Assembly (NCBI GenBank): GCA_040006895.1
Contig: JBDTWB010000036.1
Coordinates: 1-26,932, forward strand
DNA length: 26,932 bases
Direction: 5' to 3'
From: CAIWHR01 sp040006895
GTDB taxonomy: Bacteria; Pseudomonadota; Gammaproteobacteria; Burkholderiales; Casimicrobiaceae
Within the stretch, counting starts at the first letter, position 1. Each line of letters starts with the position of its first letter. The position numbers and the translations under genes were made by a program. Below are positions 1 through 7,034 of the stretch, piece by piece. The notes below the pieces were generated by a model that saw only the letters and a program-made list of their open reading frames with translations, was not told where the DNA came from and did no database searches.

Positions 1-54
1 GTTCGCTATTGGCCGGTGCTGTCGCGGGCACGCCTCGACGGCAAGCCCGGCTAA
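1..54 (+). CDS. 3' end of an upstream gene, possibly nnrS
   Basis: Frame 1 is open from the window edge to a TAA at 52-54 and encodes only 17 residues, ending in RARLDGKPG. NnrS family proteins (multi-pass membrane haem/copper proteins linked to nitric oxide metabolism) end in a similar Tyr-x-Pro-x-Leu ... Pro-Arg-x-Asp-Gly-x-Pro-Gly tail. The norD remnant about 550 bases downstream supports a nitric-oxide context. With so few residues the name is tentative, and the tail of an unrelated gene cannot be excluded. Confidence 0.4.
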   Translation, partial: VRYWPVLSRARLDGKPG

Positions 55-77
55 GCGCGGTTTCTCCTGGAGTCGCC

Positions 78-410
78 ATGGCCATCCATCATGCGTCGTC
101 GGGCGAGTTGATTGATGTGCGCCCGCTCAAAGGCAATCTCGATACCATGATTTCGAGGACGCTGTTCAAGTCCAACCACCTTGAAGTCTCGCGGACGGTC
201 CTTCTGGCAAGCCAGGAGATGCCTCCGCATCACGTTGCAGGCGAGATAACGTTCCAATGCCTGGAGGGGAGTGTTGAGCTCGCGATTGCCGGAACGACGC
301 GGTTTATGGGGGAGGGGGACTTGATTTGTTTGGCTGGTGGTGAGACGTACGCGCTCAAAGCGATTGCAGATTCCTCCGTCCTGATTACGATGCTATTGCA
401 CGGCGCATAG
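78..410 (+). CDS. small single-domain cupin protein
   Basis: The protein has 110 residues if translation starts at ATG 78, which has GGAG at 69-72 at good spacing. An earlier in-frame start at 9 would overlap the upstream gene and lacks a ribosome site. A one-domain cupin is indicated by the PPHHVAGEITFQCLEG segment (two His and a Glu, as in cupin motif 1) followed by a glycine-rich GEGDLICLAGG segment like motif 2. Motif 2 lacks an obvious His, so metal binding may be incomplete. It starts 23 bases after the upstream stop, so cotranscription is likely. The enzyme or sensor role cannot be told. Base composition looks lower in GC than the catabolic genes further right. Confidence 0.7.
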   Translation: MAIHHASSGELIDVRPLKGNLDTMISRTLFKSNHLEVSRTVLLASQEMPPHHVAGEITFQCLEGSVELAIAGTTRFMGEGDLICLAGGETYALKAIADSSVLITMLLHGA

Positions 411-592
411 CCGTTTTTCGTATTGGGAGACAGCGCGGAAGCTGGCCTGATCGGGAGGTCTTCGTGAACATGACCCGACACGAAAGCGAGACAAGTTCGC
501 AATACGATGCCTCGCGTCCGTTCTTGCGAGAGCATGAACCTGTTGGCGACGAGAATCGACCGCGCCGGGTAGGCCGACCGGCATTTTCCGGC
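411..592. other. spacer between cupin gene and norD remnant
   Basis: No intact gene is seen. A GTG at 464 preceded by GGGAGG at 453-458 opens a frame that runs into the norD-like segment. The first roughly 40 codons look like nothing recognisable, apart from a short RPAFSGEGRHG stretch that may be the decayed continuation of the NorD domain. Confidence 0.4.
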
Positions 593-935
593 GAAGGGCG
601 GCACGGCGTTACCGTACGCTGCGTGAAGAGTTTCGGCGAACCCTATGGCAATGAGATCGCGCAGCGCATCGCGGCGCTCGAACCCGAGCACTACACGCGG
701 GCCAGCGCTGCAATCCGGCACGTCACCGTGCTGCTGGTGCAGGAGCCCGCACAGCATCGGCTGCTGTTGCTGCTCCACGATGGCAAGCCCAACAACGTCG
801 ACCGAGTACGAAGGTCCCTATGGCGTCGAGGATATGCGCCCGGCTGTCGCCGACCCGAAGCTGCAAGGCATCGATCCCATCTGCCTGACTATCGACCGCC
901 AGGCCGCGAGCTATCTGCCCACGGTGTACGGTGCG
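593..935 (+). pseudogene. norD: norD remnant (C-terminal VWA domain, frameshifted and truncated)
   Basis: The frame through 593-802 encodes VKSFGEPYGNEIAQRIAALE followed by an IRHVT...HRLLLLLHDGKPNNVD segment. This is the von Willebrand A region of NorD/CbbO-type proteins, which help activate nitric oxide reductase. One extra C at about 802-803 shifts the frame. In the next frame (804-935) the homology resumes as EYEGPYGVEDMR and continues to ICLTIDRQAASYLPTVYGA. After about 935 the similarity stops, and the expected last 30-40 residues are missing, as is everything upstream including the first metal-site (DxSxS) motif. The usual TDGKPND motif has become HDGKPNN. A broken gene is therefore well supported, though whether NorD or another VWA paralogue is less certain. 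Confidence 0.75.
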
Positions 936-959
936 AGCGCTCGGCGCCCGCGGGGCAGG

Positions 960-2384
960 CTAGTCGAAGTAGCCCGAGTCGATGACCCGCAGCCAGAGGC
1001 TGCCGACCACCTTGATGCTGTCCTGGGTGAACAGGTAATGGTGGAAGTCGGCGACCCGCAATACGCGATATTTGCGGGCTGCTGGCTCCATCACTTCGCG
1101 ATGGGCATCGACCGTTGCGGGCGGGATTGCCTCGTCGCGGGTGCCATTCATGTCGAGGATGGCGATGCGGGCGAGCGCCGGGGGCGGAAAGCTCGGCGCG
1201 AGCATGCGCTCGATAAATGTACCAAGGCCGTCGCGGCGGTAGTCGGCCGGGAGCCAGTCGGAGCGCCATAGCCGCATTGCGACCTCGGTGAGCGCTGCGA
1301 CGTTGAACTGCATCGGTGCGTCCTCGCCGCTCTTGAATCGCGGTCCCTGCTGGGCGCGTTGCCACCATGCGTTGCGGGTGGCAGGGTCGAGATCCTTGGT
1401 GTAGTACGTGAAGTCATCGAGGCCGCGCTCGCGCAGGCGCAGCGCCGTCTGCGCGTACGGACCGGCGAGGTCGCCCTGCTTGGCGCGCCGGTTGAGGTAG
1501 GCGAGGCCGGTGCTGCTCGTGCCCCAGCCGAGGTAGCCGTCGGGCGGCAGCTCGCGGGCGAGTGGATAGAGGAAGGCGCCGCCGGTCGACATGCCCCAGT
1601 ACAACAGGAAGACGCCGTCGCGCTCATCCTTCGGCACAACGTGCTCGATGGCCTTGCGATATCCGGTGAGATAGGTGACCGGGGTTGCGGCAAGCATCTG
1701 TCGATAGAGCGCGCTGTCCGCTTTCGGAAACCGGTACACGGCGCTGTCGCCGGAGGTCGCGGCCTTGCCCTTGGTCTCCTGCACCTCGAAGTCGGCGTGG
1801 GTCCAGTGGCTCTTCTGATCGCGATTGAAGATCGGCATGCGCTCGCCGAGCGGCACGTCGGCCCACGAGCCGCTGCCATCGGTTGCGAGGAAGTTCCATC
1901 TCCCGACCCGCGTCAACGCCACGAACGTGATCCCGCGCCGCGCGAGCCATGGGCCTGGACCTTCCTTTCCTTCAGGCGTGGCGATGAAGTCCATCGCGTA
2001 CTCGCTGCCAGGTTCCGCGCCGACCACCACGATGCGCTTGCCGCGGTGCAGACGCGGATTGTCGGGCACGAGGGTCACGACCACCTGGGTGAAGCGCTGC
2101 CCGTAGCTGTCGAAATCGATCATGTCGACGCGCTGGCGATACCCGCTGGTGACGGGATAATCGTTGCCGGCAAGGACGTCGCGGATGCTGTCTGGGCTGA
2201 AGGTTCCCTTGTCGTCCGGCAGGGTCCACGCGTTGGCGATCGGGGTCATCAAGACAATCGAGGTCATCAAGACAATCGAGGTCATCGGGACAATCGAGGT
2301 CATCGAGACAATCGAGGCCATCGAGACAATCGAGGTCATCAAGTCGAGCAGGGTACGGGCGAAGCGCGGCAAGAGGCGGGGCAT
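960..2384 (-). CDS. secreted or membrane-anchored alpha/beta-hydrolase-like protein
   Basis: This is a 474-residue protein starting at ATG 2384, with AGGGA about six bases upstream on the minus strand. The first 50 residues have a basic start (MPRLLPRFAR), then a long hydrophobic run built from a repeated six-residue unit (M-T-S-I-V-x), then ANA as a possible cleavage site. Export or anchoring is therefore likely. The body carries GMSTGG near the middle, which fits a nucleophile elbow (G-x-S-x-G), and LDMNGTRDEAIPP and ADFHHYLF near the C-terminus, which fit the acid and histidine of a hydrolase triad. The substrate is unknown and I do not recognise the subfamily. It stands alone, divergent from the molybdenum hydroxylase genes and abutting the norD break. 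Confidence 0.6.
   Translation of the reverse strand: MPRLLPRFARTLLDLMTSIVSMASIVSMTSIVPMTSIVLMTSIVLMTPIANAWTLPDDKGTFSPDSIRDVLAGNDYPVTSGYRQRVDMIDFDSYGQRFTQVVVTLVPDNPRLHRGKRIVVVGAEPGSEYAMDFIATPEGKEGPGPWLARRGITFVALTRVGRWNFLATDGSGSWADVPLGERMPIFNRDQKSHWTHADFEVQETKGKAATSGDSAVYRFPKADSALYRQMLAATPVTYLTGYRKAIEHVVPKDERDGVFLLYWGMSTGGAFLYPLARELPPDGYLGWGTSSTGLAYLNRRAKQGDLAGPYAQTALRLRERGLDDFTYYTKDLDPATRNAWWQRAQQGPRFKSGEDAPMQFNVAALTEVAMRLWRSDWLPADYRRDGLGTFIERMLAPSFPPPALARIAILDMNGTRDEAIPPATVDAHREVMEPAARKYRVLRVADFHHYLFTQDSIKVVGSLWLRVIDSGYFD
2242..2346. repeat. 18-bp minisatellite inside the hydrolase signal region
   Basis: Five full 18-base units plus a partial sixth run head to tail at 2242-2259, 2260-2277, 2278-2295, 2296-2313, 2314-2331 and 2332-2346. 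The plus-strand consensus is GAGGTCATCRRGACAATC, with one or two base changes between units. Read on the minus strand, each unit encodes six residues (M-T-S-I-V-x), so gain or loss of a unit keeps the frame and only changes the length of the hydrophobic segment. Confidence 0.9.
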
Positions 2385-2524
2385 GGAATCCCTGTGAGGC
2401 GAGCACGAGGCGAAGTGCTGCGCATTTTACGGCGTGGCGCAGGCGGCGTACACGGAAAACGAGATGCCGGTCCGCATATCGGAACGCCACGTTGCCATCG
2501 GCGGAAATGGTGCCGACGCGCGCA

Positions 2525-2554
2525 TTGACGGTGCGCCGACCACGGTGCTAAAAC
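2525..2554 (+). promoter_or_regulatory. predicted sigma-70 promoter of the molybdenum hydroxylase genes
   Basis: TTGACG at 2525-2530 and TAAAAC at 2549-2554 are separated by 18 bases. Transcription would begin near 2561, about 18 bases before the ATG at 2579. Prediction is by consensus only. Confidence 0.4.
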
Positions 2555-2578
2555 ATTCGCTGCAGATCTGGAGGCTAC

Positions 2579-3076
2579 ATGGCTCGACCCCTCGAAATCA
2601 TGGTGAACGGCAAGCGTCATCGCGTTGCCGCCACGCCCGACACTCCCCTGCTGTACGTGCTCAAGAACGAGCTCGACCTGCAGGGTCCGCGTTTCGGTTG
2701 CGGGCTCGCCCAGTGCGGCGCATGCACCGTGCACGTCGGGGGCGATCCGGTGCGTTCGTGCGTGACGCCCGTGGTGGCCGTGCAGGGCAAGCTGGTGACG
2801 ACCCTCGATGGACTCGCCGCGCAGTACCGCGCCAGGAAGGGCATCGGCGATCCGGCCCGGCTGCATCCGGTCCAGCAGGCGTTCATCGACGAGCAGGCCA
2901 TGCAGTGCGGGTATTGCAGCAACGGCTGGATCATGACCGCCGCCGCGCTCCTCGATCGCAAGCCCGTCGTGTCGGATACCGAGATCCGGCACGGTCTGTC
3001 CGGCCTCAAGTGCCGCTGCGGCGCGCACATGAGTGTGATGCGGGCGGTGAAGCGCGCCAGCAGGGCCATGGCATGA
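2579..3076 (+). CDS. 2Fe-2S subunit of a molybdenum hydroxylase (IorA/CoxS-like)
   Basis: This 165-residue protein is the iron-sulfur electron-transfer subunit of a xanthine-oxidase-family enzyme. A plant-type ferredoxin domain has cysteines at about 41, 46, 49 and 61 (GCGLAQCGACTVHVGG, then a lone Cys). A second helical domain has the C-x2-C (MQCGYCSNGW) and C-x-C (KCRCGAHM) motifs. The length of about 150-165 is normal for the family. Start ATG 2579 follows a GGAG at about 2570. Its TGA overlaps the ATG of the catalytic subunit (ATGA at 3073-3076), indicating translational coupling. There is no adjacent FAD subunit, so the enzyme is the two-subunit type, as in isoquinoline 1-oxidoreductase or some aldehyde dehydrogenases. 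Confidence 0.93.
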   Translation: MARPLEIMVNGKRHRVAATPDTPLLYVLKNELDLQGPRFGCGLAQCGACTVHVGGDPVRSCVTPVVAVQGKLVTTLDGLAAQYRARKGIGDPARLHPVQQAFIDEQAMQCGYCSNGWIMTAAALLDRKPVVSDTEIRHGLSGLKCRCGAHMSVMRAVKRASRAMA

Positions 3077-5388
3077 GGCGCGCGCCGACCGCTTCCTCTT
3101 TGGTATTCGGCGCGGCCCGCCACGGGGGCGTCACCCGGCGCACCTTCCTGCAGTCGACCGGAGCGCTCGTGGTGTCGTTTGCAATGCCGGTCCCGGGGAT
3201 GGCCGCGACCGCCGATAGCGCGGGGGGACCGTGGCCTCTCAAGGTGCCGGCGGAGCGCCTCGAATCCTGGCTTGCCGTCAACGCCGACGGCTCAGTCGTC
3301 GCGGCCGTCGGCAAGATCGAAGCGGGGATGGGAATCTCCACCGCGTTTGCGCAGATCGTTGCAGAAGAGCTCGACGTGCCGCTGGAGCGGGTGCGGATCC
3401 GCATGGGCGACACGGCGACCACCCCCGACCAGCGCGGCACGGGATCGTCAAACGGCATCATCCAGGGCGTGCCGGCACTGCGCAGCGCGGCCGCAGAGGC
3501 GCGCGAGGCATTGCTCGCCATGGCCGCCGAGCGGCTGCACGCTCCCGCGGAAGCCCTGACCGTCGTCGATGGCCGCGTGCGGGTGACCGATGCGCCGGCG
3601 CGTAGCGTGACCTATGCCGAGCTGGTCCGCGGCAAGCGCCTCGAGCGAAAGCTCTCGGGCCAGGCCAAGGTGAAGATGCCCGCCGGGTATCGCCTGGTGG
3701 GCAAGCCGACGCCGCGCCTCGACATTGCGCAGAAGGCGCGCGCCGAGTACGCGTTCCTGGTCGATCACAAGCTGCCGGGCATGGTGCACGCGCGGGTGGT
3801 GCGGCCACCGCGCGCGGGTGCGAGGCTGGTGTCGGTCGCACCCGACCAGAAGCTGGCGGGCCTGGTGAAGATCGTCGCCCGCGGCGACTATCTCGCGGTG
3901 GTCTGCGAGCGGGAGGAGCAGGCCATTCGCGCGGCACGCGAGATCCTGGTGCAGTGGTCGGATCCGGAGCCGATGTTCGCGGCCTCGTACGACGAGTTGT
4001 ACGCGAGCCTGCGCAGCAGCAAGCCCAAGGTATCGGAGGTGCAGAAAGGCGCGACCGGCGACGTCGATGCAGCGCTCAAAACCGCCACGCGGACGCTCGA
4101 AGCCCAGTACGAGTATCCCTTTCAGTCGCACGCGTGCATGGCACCGGGTTGCGGGGTGGCCGACGTCAAGCGCGGCGAGGCGCGTGTCTGGTCGGGCGGA
4201 CAGAAGCCGTACCCGTTGCGCAAGGCGGTGGCGGAAATGCTGGCCATGCCGCTCGAAGCCGTGCGGGTCACGTGGCTGCCGGGACCGGGCTCGTACGGCA
4301 TGAACGACGCCGACGATGCCGCCATGGACGCGGCCATCCTGTCGCAGGCGGTCGGCCGGCCCGTGCGCGTGCAGTACATGCGCCACGACGGCATCGGCGG
4401 CGATCCCAAGGGACCGCCGATCGCCTTCCGGCTGCGCGGCGGCTTCGACCGGGAGGGTGCGCTCGTCGCGCTCGACTACGACGCGCGCGGCTACTCGGGG
4501 CGGGTGCGCGCCAACGGCACCGAGGTCGCGGGTGACACCATCGGGGCCCAGCTCATCGGCGGTTACAAGGCGGTGAGCACCGACCTGTTCCAATACTCGG
4601 ACGAGTCGTACAAGCTTCCGAACAAGCGCAAGACCTCGCACATCGTCGCGTGGGAGCAGTCGCTGCCGACCGGGTTGCGCACCGCTCACCTGCGCGATCC
4701 CGACGGCATGGCAACGTGCTTCGCCAGCGAGTCGTTCATCGACGAGCTCGCCGCCTCGGCTGGTGCGGATCCGGTCGCGTTCCGGCTGCGCTACCTCGCC
4801 AATCCCAAGCACGTGGCCGTGGTGAAGGCCGCGGCAGAACGCGCCGGCTGGGAGGCGCGGCCATCGCCGAAGCCGGACGCGAAGTCGGGTGTGGTCACCG
4901 GCCGCGGTTTCGCCTATGCCCCGCGCGCCGGCTCGTATGTCGCGACGGTCGCCGAGGTGGAGGTGAACATGGACACCGGGGCGCTGCGTGTGACCCGCTT
5001 CGTGTGCGCCCACGACTGCGGCTTCGTGGTCAATCCCTTGAACCTGCAGGGCACCATCGAGGCGAACCTCATCCAGTCGATGAGCCGGGCCATGCACGAG
5101 GCGGTGCAGTTCGAGCCCACCCGGGTGAAGAGCGTCGACTGGGTTTCCTATCCCATCGTCGACATGACCGACATCCCCGATGCCATCGACATCGTGGTGC
5201 TCAACAACACGCCGGAGGCGGAATCGAAGGGCGCGGGCGAGCCGTCGACGCGGCCCACGGCTGCCGCCATCGCCAACGCGATCTTCGACGCCACGGGCGT
5301 GCGCATCCGGCGCGTGCCGTTCACCGCGGAGGCGCTCAAGACGGCCTTCACCGCGGCGGCCGGCCGCCGCGGCAAGACGCCGGCCTGA
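3073..5388 (+). CDS. molybdopterin-binding catalytic subunit of a molybdenum hydroxylase (IorB-like)
   Basis: The protein is 771 residues from ATG 3073, whose overlap with the upstream stop decides the start. The N-terminus carries a Tat signal (TRRTFLQSTGALVVS, arginines at 22-23), so the folded cofactor-loaded enzyme is probably exported to the periplasm. This is usual for IorB-type proteins. The family signature EAGMGISTAFAQIVAEEL follows at about residues 78-95, then a GPGSYG segment where the molybdopterin-binding loop is expected. The catalytic Glu is near 723 in KGAGEPSTRP; relatives more often have GEPGTPP there, so the loop is slightly unusual. The reaction is hydroxylation of an aldehyde or N-heterocycle with water as oxygen source. 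The substrate cannot be read from sequence, and no cytochrome c partner is adjacent. Confidence 0.88.
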   Translation: MRRAPTASSLVFGAARHGGVTRRTFLQSTGALVVSFAMPVPGMAATADSAGGPWPLKVPAERLESWLAVNADGSVVAAVGKIEAGMGISTAFAQIVAEELDVPLERVRIRMGDTATTPDQRGTGSSNGIIQGVPALRSAAAEAREALLAMAAERLHAPAEALTVVDGRVRVTDAPARSVTYAELVRGKRLERKLSGQAKVKMPAGYRLVGKPTPRLDIAQKARAEYAFLVDHKLPGMVHARVVRPPRAGARLVSVAPDQKLAGLVKIVARGDYLAVVCEREEQAIRAAREILVQWSDPEPMFAASYDELYASLRSSKPKVSEVQKGATGDVDAALKTATRTLEAQYEYPFQSHACMAPGCGVADVKRGEARVWSGGQKPYPLRKAVAEMLAMPLEAVRVTWLPGPGSYGMNDADDAAMDAAILSQAVGRPVRVQYMRHDGIGGDPKGPPIAFRLRGGFDREGALVALDYDARGYSGRVRANGTEVAGDTIGAQLIGGYKAVSTDLFQYSDESYKLPNKRKTSHIVAWEQSLPTGLRTAHLRDPDGMATCFASESFIDELAASAGADPVAFRLRYLANPKHVAVVKAAAERAGWEARPSPKPDAKSGVVTGRGFAYAPRAGSYVATVAEVEVNMDTGALRVTRFVCAHDCGFVVNPLNLQGTIEANLIQSMSRAMHEAVQFEPTRVKSVDWVSYPIVDMTDIPDAIDIVVLNNTPEAESKGAGEPSTRPTAAAIANAIFDATGVRIRRVPFTAEALKTAFTAAAGRRGKTPA

Positions 5389-5397
5389 ACGGCGCGC

Positions 5398-5432
5398 GGC
5401 GGCGCTGCCGCCTCCCCCGCCGCCGGAGGAGG
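5398..5432. terminator. GC hairpins between convergent genes
   Basis: Between the convergent ends of the hydroxylase gene (5388) and the EutA-like gene (5433) lie GGCGGC-GCT-GCCGCC (5398-5412) and a weaker CCTCC/GGAGG pairing. They could end transcription from both sides, but there is no T run on either strand, so rho-independent termination is uncertain. Confidence 0.3.
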
Positions 5433-7010
5433 TCAGGCCGCGCGACCGAGCGCGGTCGAGGACGGAAACACCAGCGACTTGATGACCACCGGCACGGCGC
5501 CCGAGGTTTCCAGCAGCGCGCCGATGTCGATGTAGTCGAACTCCTGCAGGGTCACCCCGTCGATCGACACGACGGGGGTCGGCAAGCGCAGTTCCTGGTG
5601 GCAATGGATGCCGATGAGTCCTCCGATGTCACCGTCGCCGACCAGCACCAGCGGCTGGCCGCGGGCCAGCCCGCCATCGAGGGCCCGCACGACGCCGCGG
5701 CAGAACGCGTCGATGCGGCCGAACGTCGCCGCGCCCTGCCAGCGGTAGCACAGCGCGACCGCCTGCCGTCCGTCCGCGAGATCGAGCCGTCGCAACGCCC
5801 GCTGCACGGCCGCCACGATCGCGTCCGGGTCGACCACATCGGCGGCGAGCGGCAGATCGGGCGTGATCACCGGCACGTTGCGCAAGGGCAGGGTGCGGTG
5901 CGGGGCCACGAAGATGGTGCTGCCGCTGACCTGGATGGTGTATTGCGAGGCCCCGACCACGGTCGCGCGGATGCCTTCGTCGGGCGCCTCGATGCGCGGT
6001 CCCCAGGCGCGCACCCGCGCCAGCACCGCCGCCGCGAGGCGCGGACCGAGGTCGCCGAAGGCACGGGGCTGCCGGTCGTAGATGTACTCCGACACGCCGC
6101 CGGAGAACGTCACCACGTCTGGCGGACGCGTGTTGCGCAAGGGATCGAGGCGCAGCAGGGCGGCGGTCGCCGCGCTGGGTGTCCCGGGCCGAATGGCCTC
6201 GCACAGCCGGTCGGCCATGCGCGCGACCAGGCGATCGAGTCCGGCAGGATCGGGGACGCTGCCGACTTCGAGCGCGAGCCCGACCTCGTCGGCGAAGCGC
6301 TGCGCGGCTTCCTCCACCCGCGACAGGCGTCCCTCGGCATCGCAGGCGAGCACCCGCGCGCCGATGTCGATCGCCGTCAGGTCGACGACCTCGCCGCCTT
6401 CGCAAACGGCGATCTTGGTCGTGCCCCCACCGATGTCGAGATTCATCACCCGCACCGATTCGCGGATCGAGCGCGCCACGGCGCCGGAGCCGAATGCGGC
6501 GAGGGTCGTCTCCAGGGCATCGCCCGCGCTCACCGACACGAACTTACCCGCCTCTTCGGCGAAGAGGTCGCCGATGGCGCGGGCGTTACGGCGGCGCACG
6601 GCGACCCCCGTAAGGATCAGCGCACCGGTGTCGATCGTCGCGGGCACGATGCCGGCGAGGGCGTACTGGCCGGTGATGAACGTCGCCAGCGCCTTTGCAT
6701 CGATGGCGGCGTCGACGGCGTAGGGCGTGAGCAGCACGTCCGACTCGTGCAGGATCTCTCGCCGCGAGACGATGTAGCGGTTGTCGAGTCGCTCGAGGGT
6801 GATGCGCGAGAAGACGAGGTGGGTGGTGGAAGAACCGATGTCGATGCCGACCGACACCAGCCGGATCTCGTCCTCCTCCTCGAGGCTGCGGCGGATGCTG
6901 GTGAAGAAGGTGCGGCCGCCTTCGGGTGGCGGCTGCGCGGCGGAAGCGTCAGCCATCGTGGGCTTCGCAGGGGTAGCGGGCAGGGCGCGATCCACGCGGC
7001 GGCTGGCCAC
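5433..7010 (-). CDS. EutA-like ASKHA ATPase (ethanolamine ammonia-lyase reactivase family)
   Basis: This 525-residue protein matches the EutA family along its length. The ATP-binding motifs are VGIDIGSSTTH (phosphate 1), NLDIGGGTTKIAV (phosphate 2) and TFSGGVSEYIY (adenosine). The C-terminus FDYIDIGALLE ... VPVVIKSLVFPS closely resembles that of enterobacterial EutA. EutA uses ATP to swap damaged cobalamin out of ethanolamine ammonia-lyase. No eutB or eutC lies nearby, so the client here is unknown. The start is taken as GTG 7010 with a weak GGGAAGAGG site; ATG 6956 is an alternative. It lies 24 bases after the bicupin stop, on the same strand and in the same frame. E. coli EutA has 467 residues; the extra N-terminal 50 are low-complexity. 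Confidence 0.85.
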   Translation of the reverse strand: MASRRVDRALPATPAKPTMADASAAQPPPEGGRTFFTSIRRSLEEEDEIRLVSVGIDIGSSTTHLVFSRITLERLDNRYIVSRREILHESDVLLTPYAVDAAIDAKALATFITGQYALAGIVPATIDTGALILTGVAVRRRNARAIGDLFAEEAGKFVSVSAGDALETTLAAFGSGAVARSIRESVRVMNLDIGGGTTKIAVCEGGEVVDLTAIDIGARVLACDAEGRLSRVEEAAQRFADEVGLALEVGSVPDPAGLDRLVARMADRLCEAIRPGTPSAATAALLRLDPLRNTRPPDVVTFSGGVSEYIYDRQPRAFGDLGPRLAAAVLARVRAWGPRIEAPDEGIRATVVGASQYTIQVSGSTIFVAPHRTLPLRNVPVITPDLPLAADVVDPDAIVAAVQRALRRLDLADGRQAVALCYRWQGAATFGRIDAFCRGVVRALDGGLARGQPLVLVGDGDIGGLIGIHCHQELRLPTPVVSIDGVTLQEFDYIDIGALLETSGAVPVVIKSLVFPSSTALGRAA

Positions 7011-7034
7011 CGCCTGGGCCTCTTCCCAGTCCCG

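Noticed and set aside
464..985. 173-codon frame starting at a GTG with a good ribosome site
   Set aside because: Only codons from about 593 to 802 resemble a known protein (NorD); the rest is out-of-frame decay, so it was reported as a pseudogene rather than a gene.
3448..5604. 718-codon open frame on the minus strand
   Set aside because: It lies wholly opposite the molybdenum hydroxylase gene, whose motifs and length are clear. The minus-strand product is low-complexity Arg/His-rich sequence typical of high-GC shadow frames.
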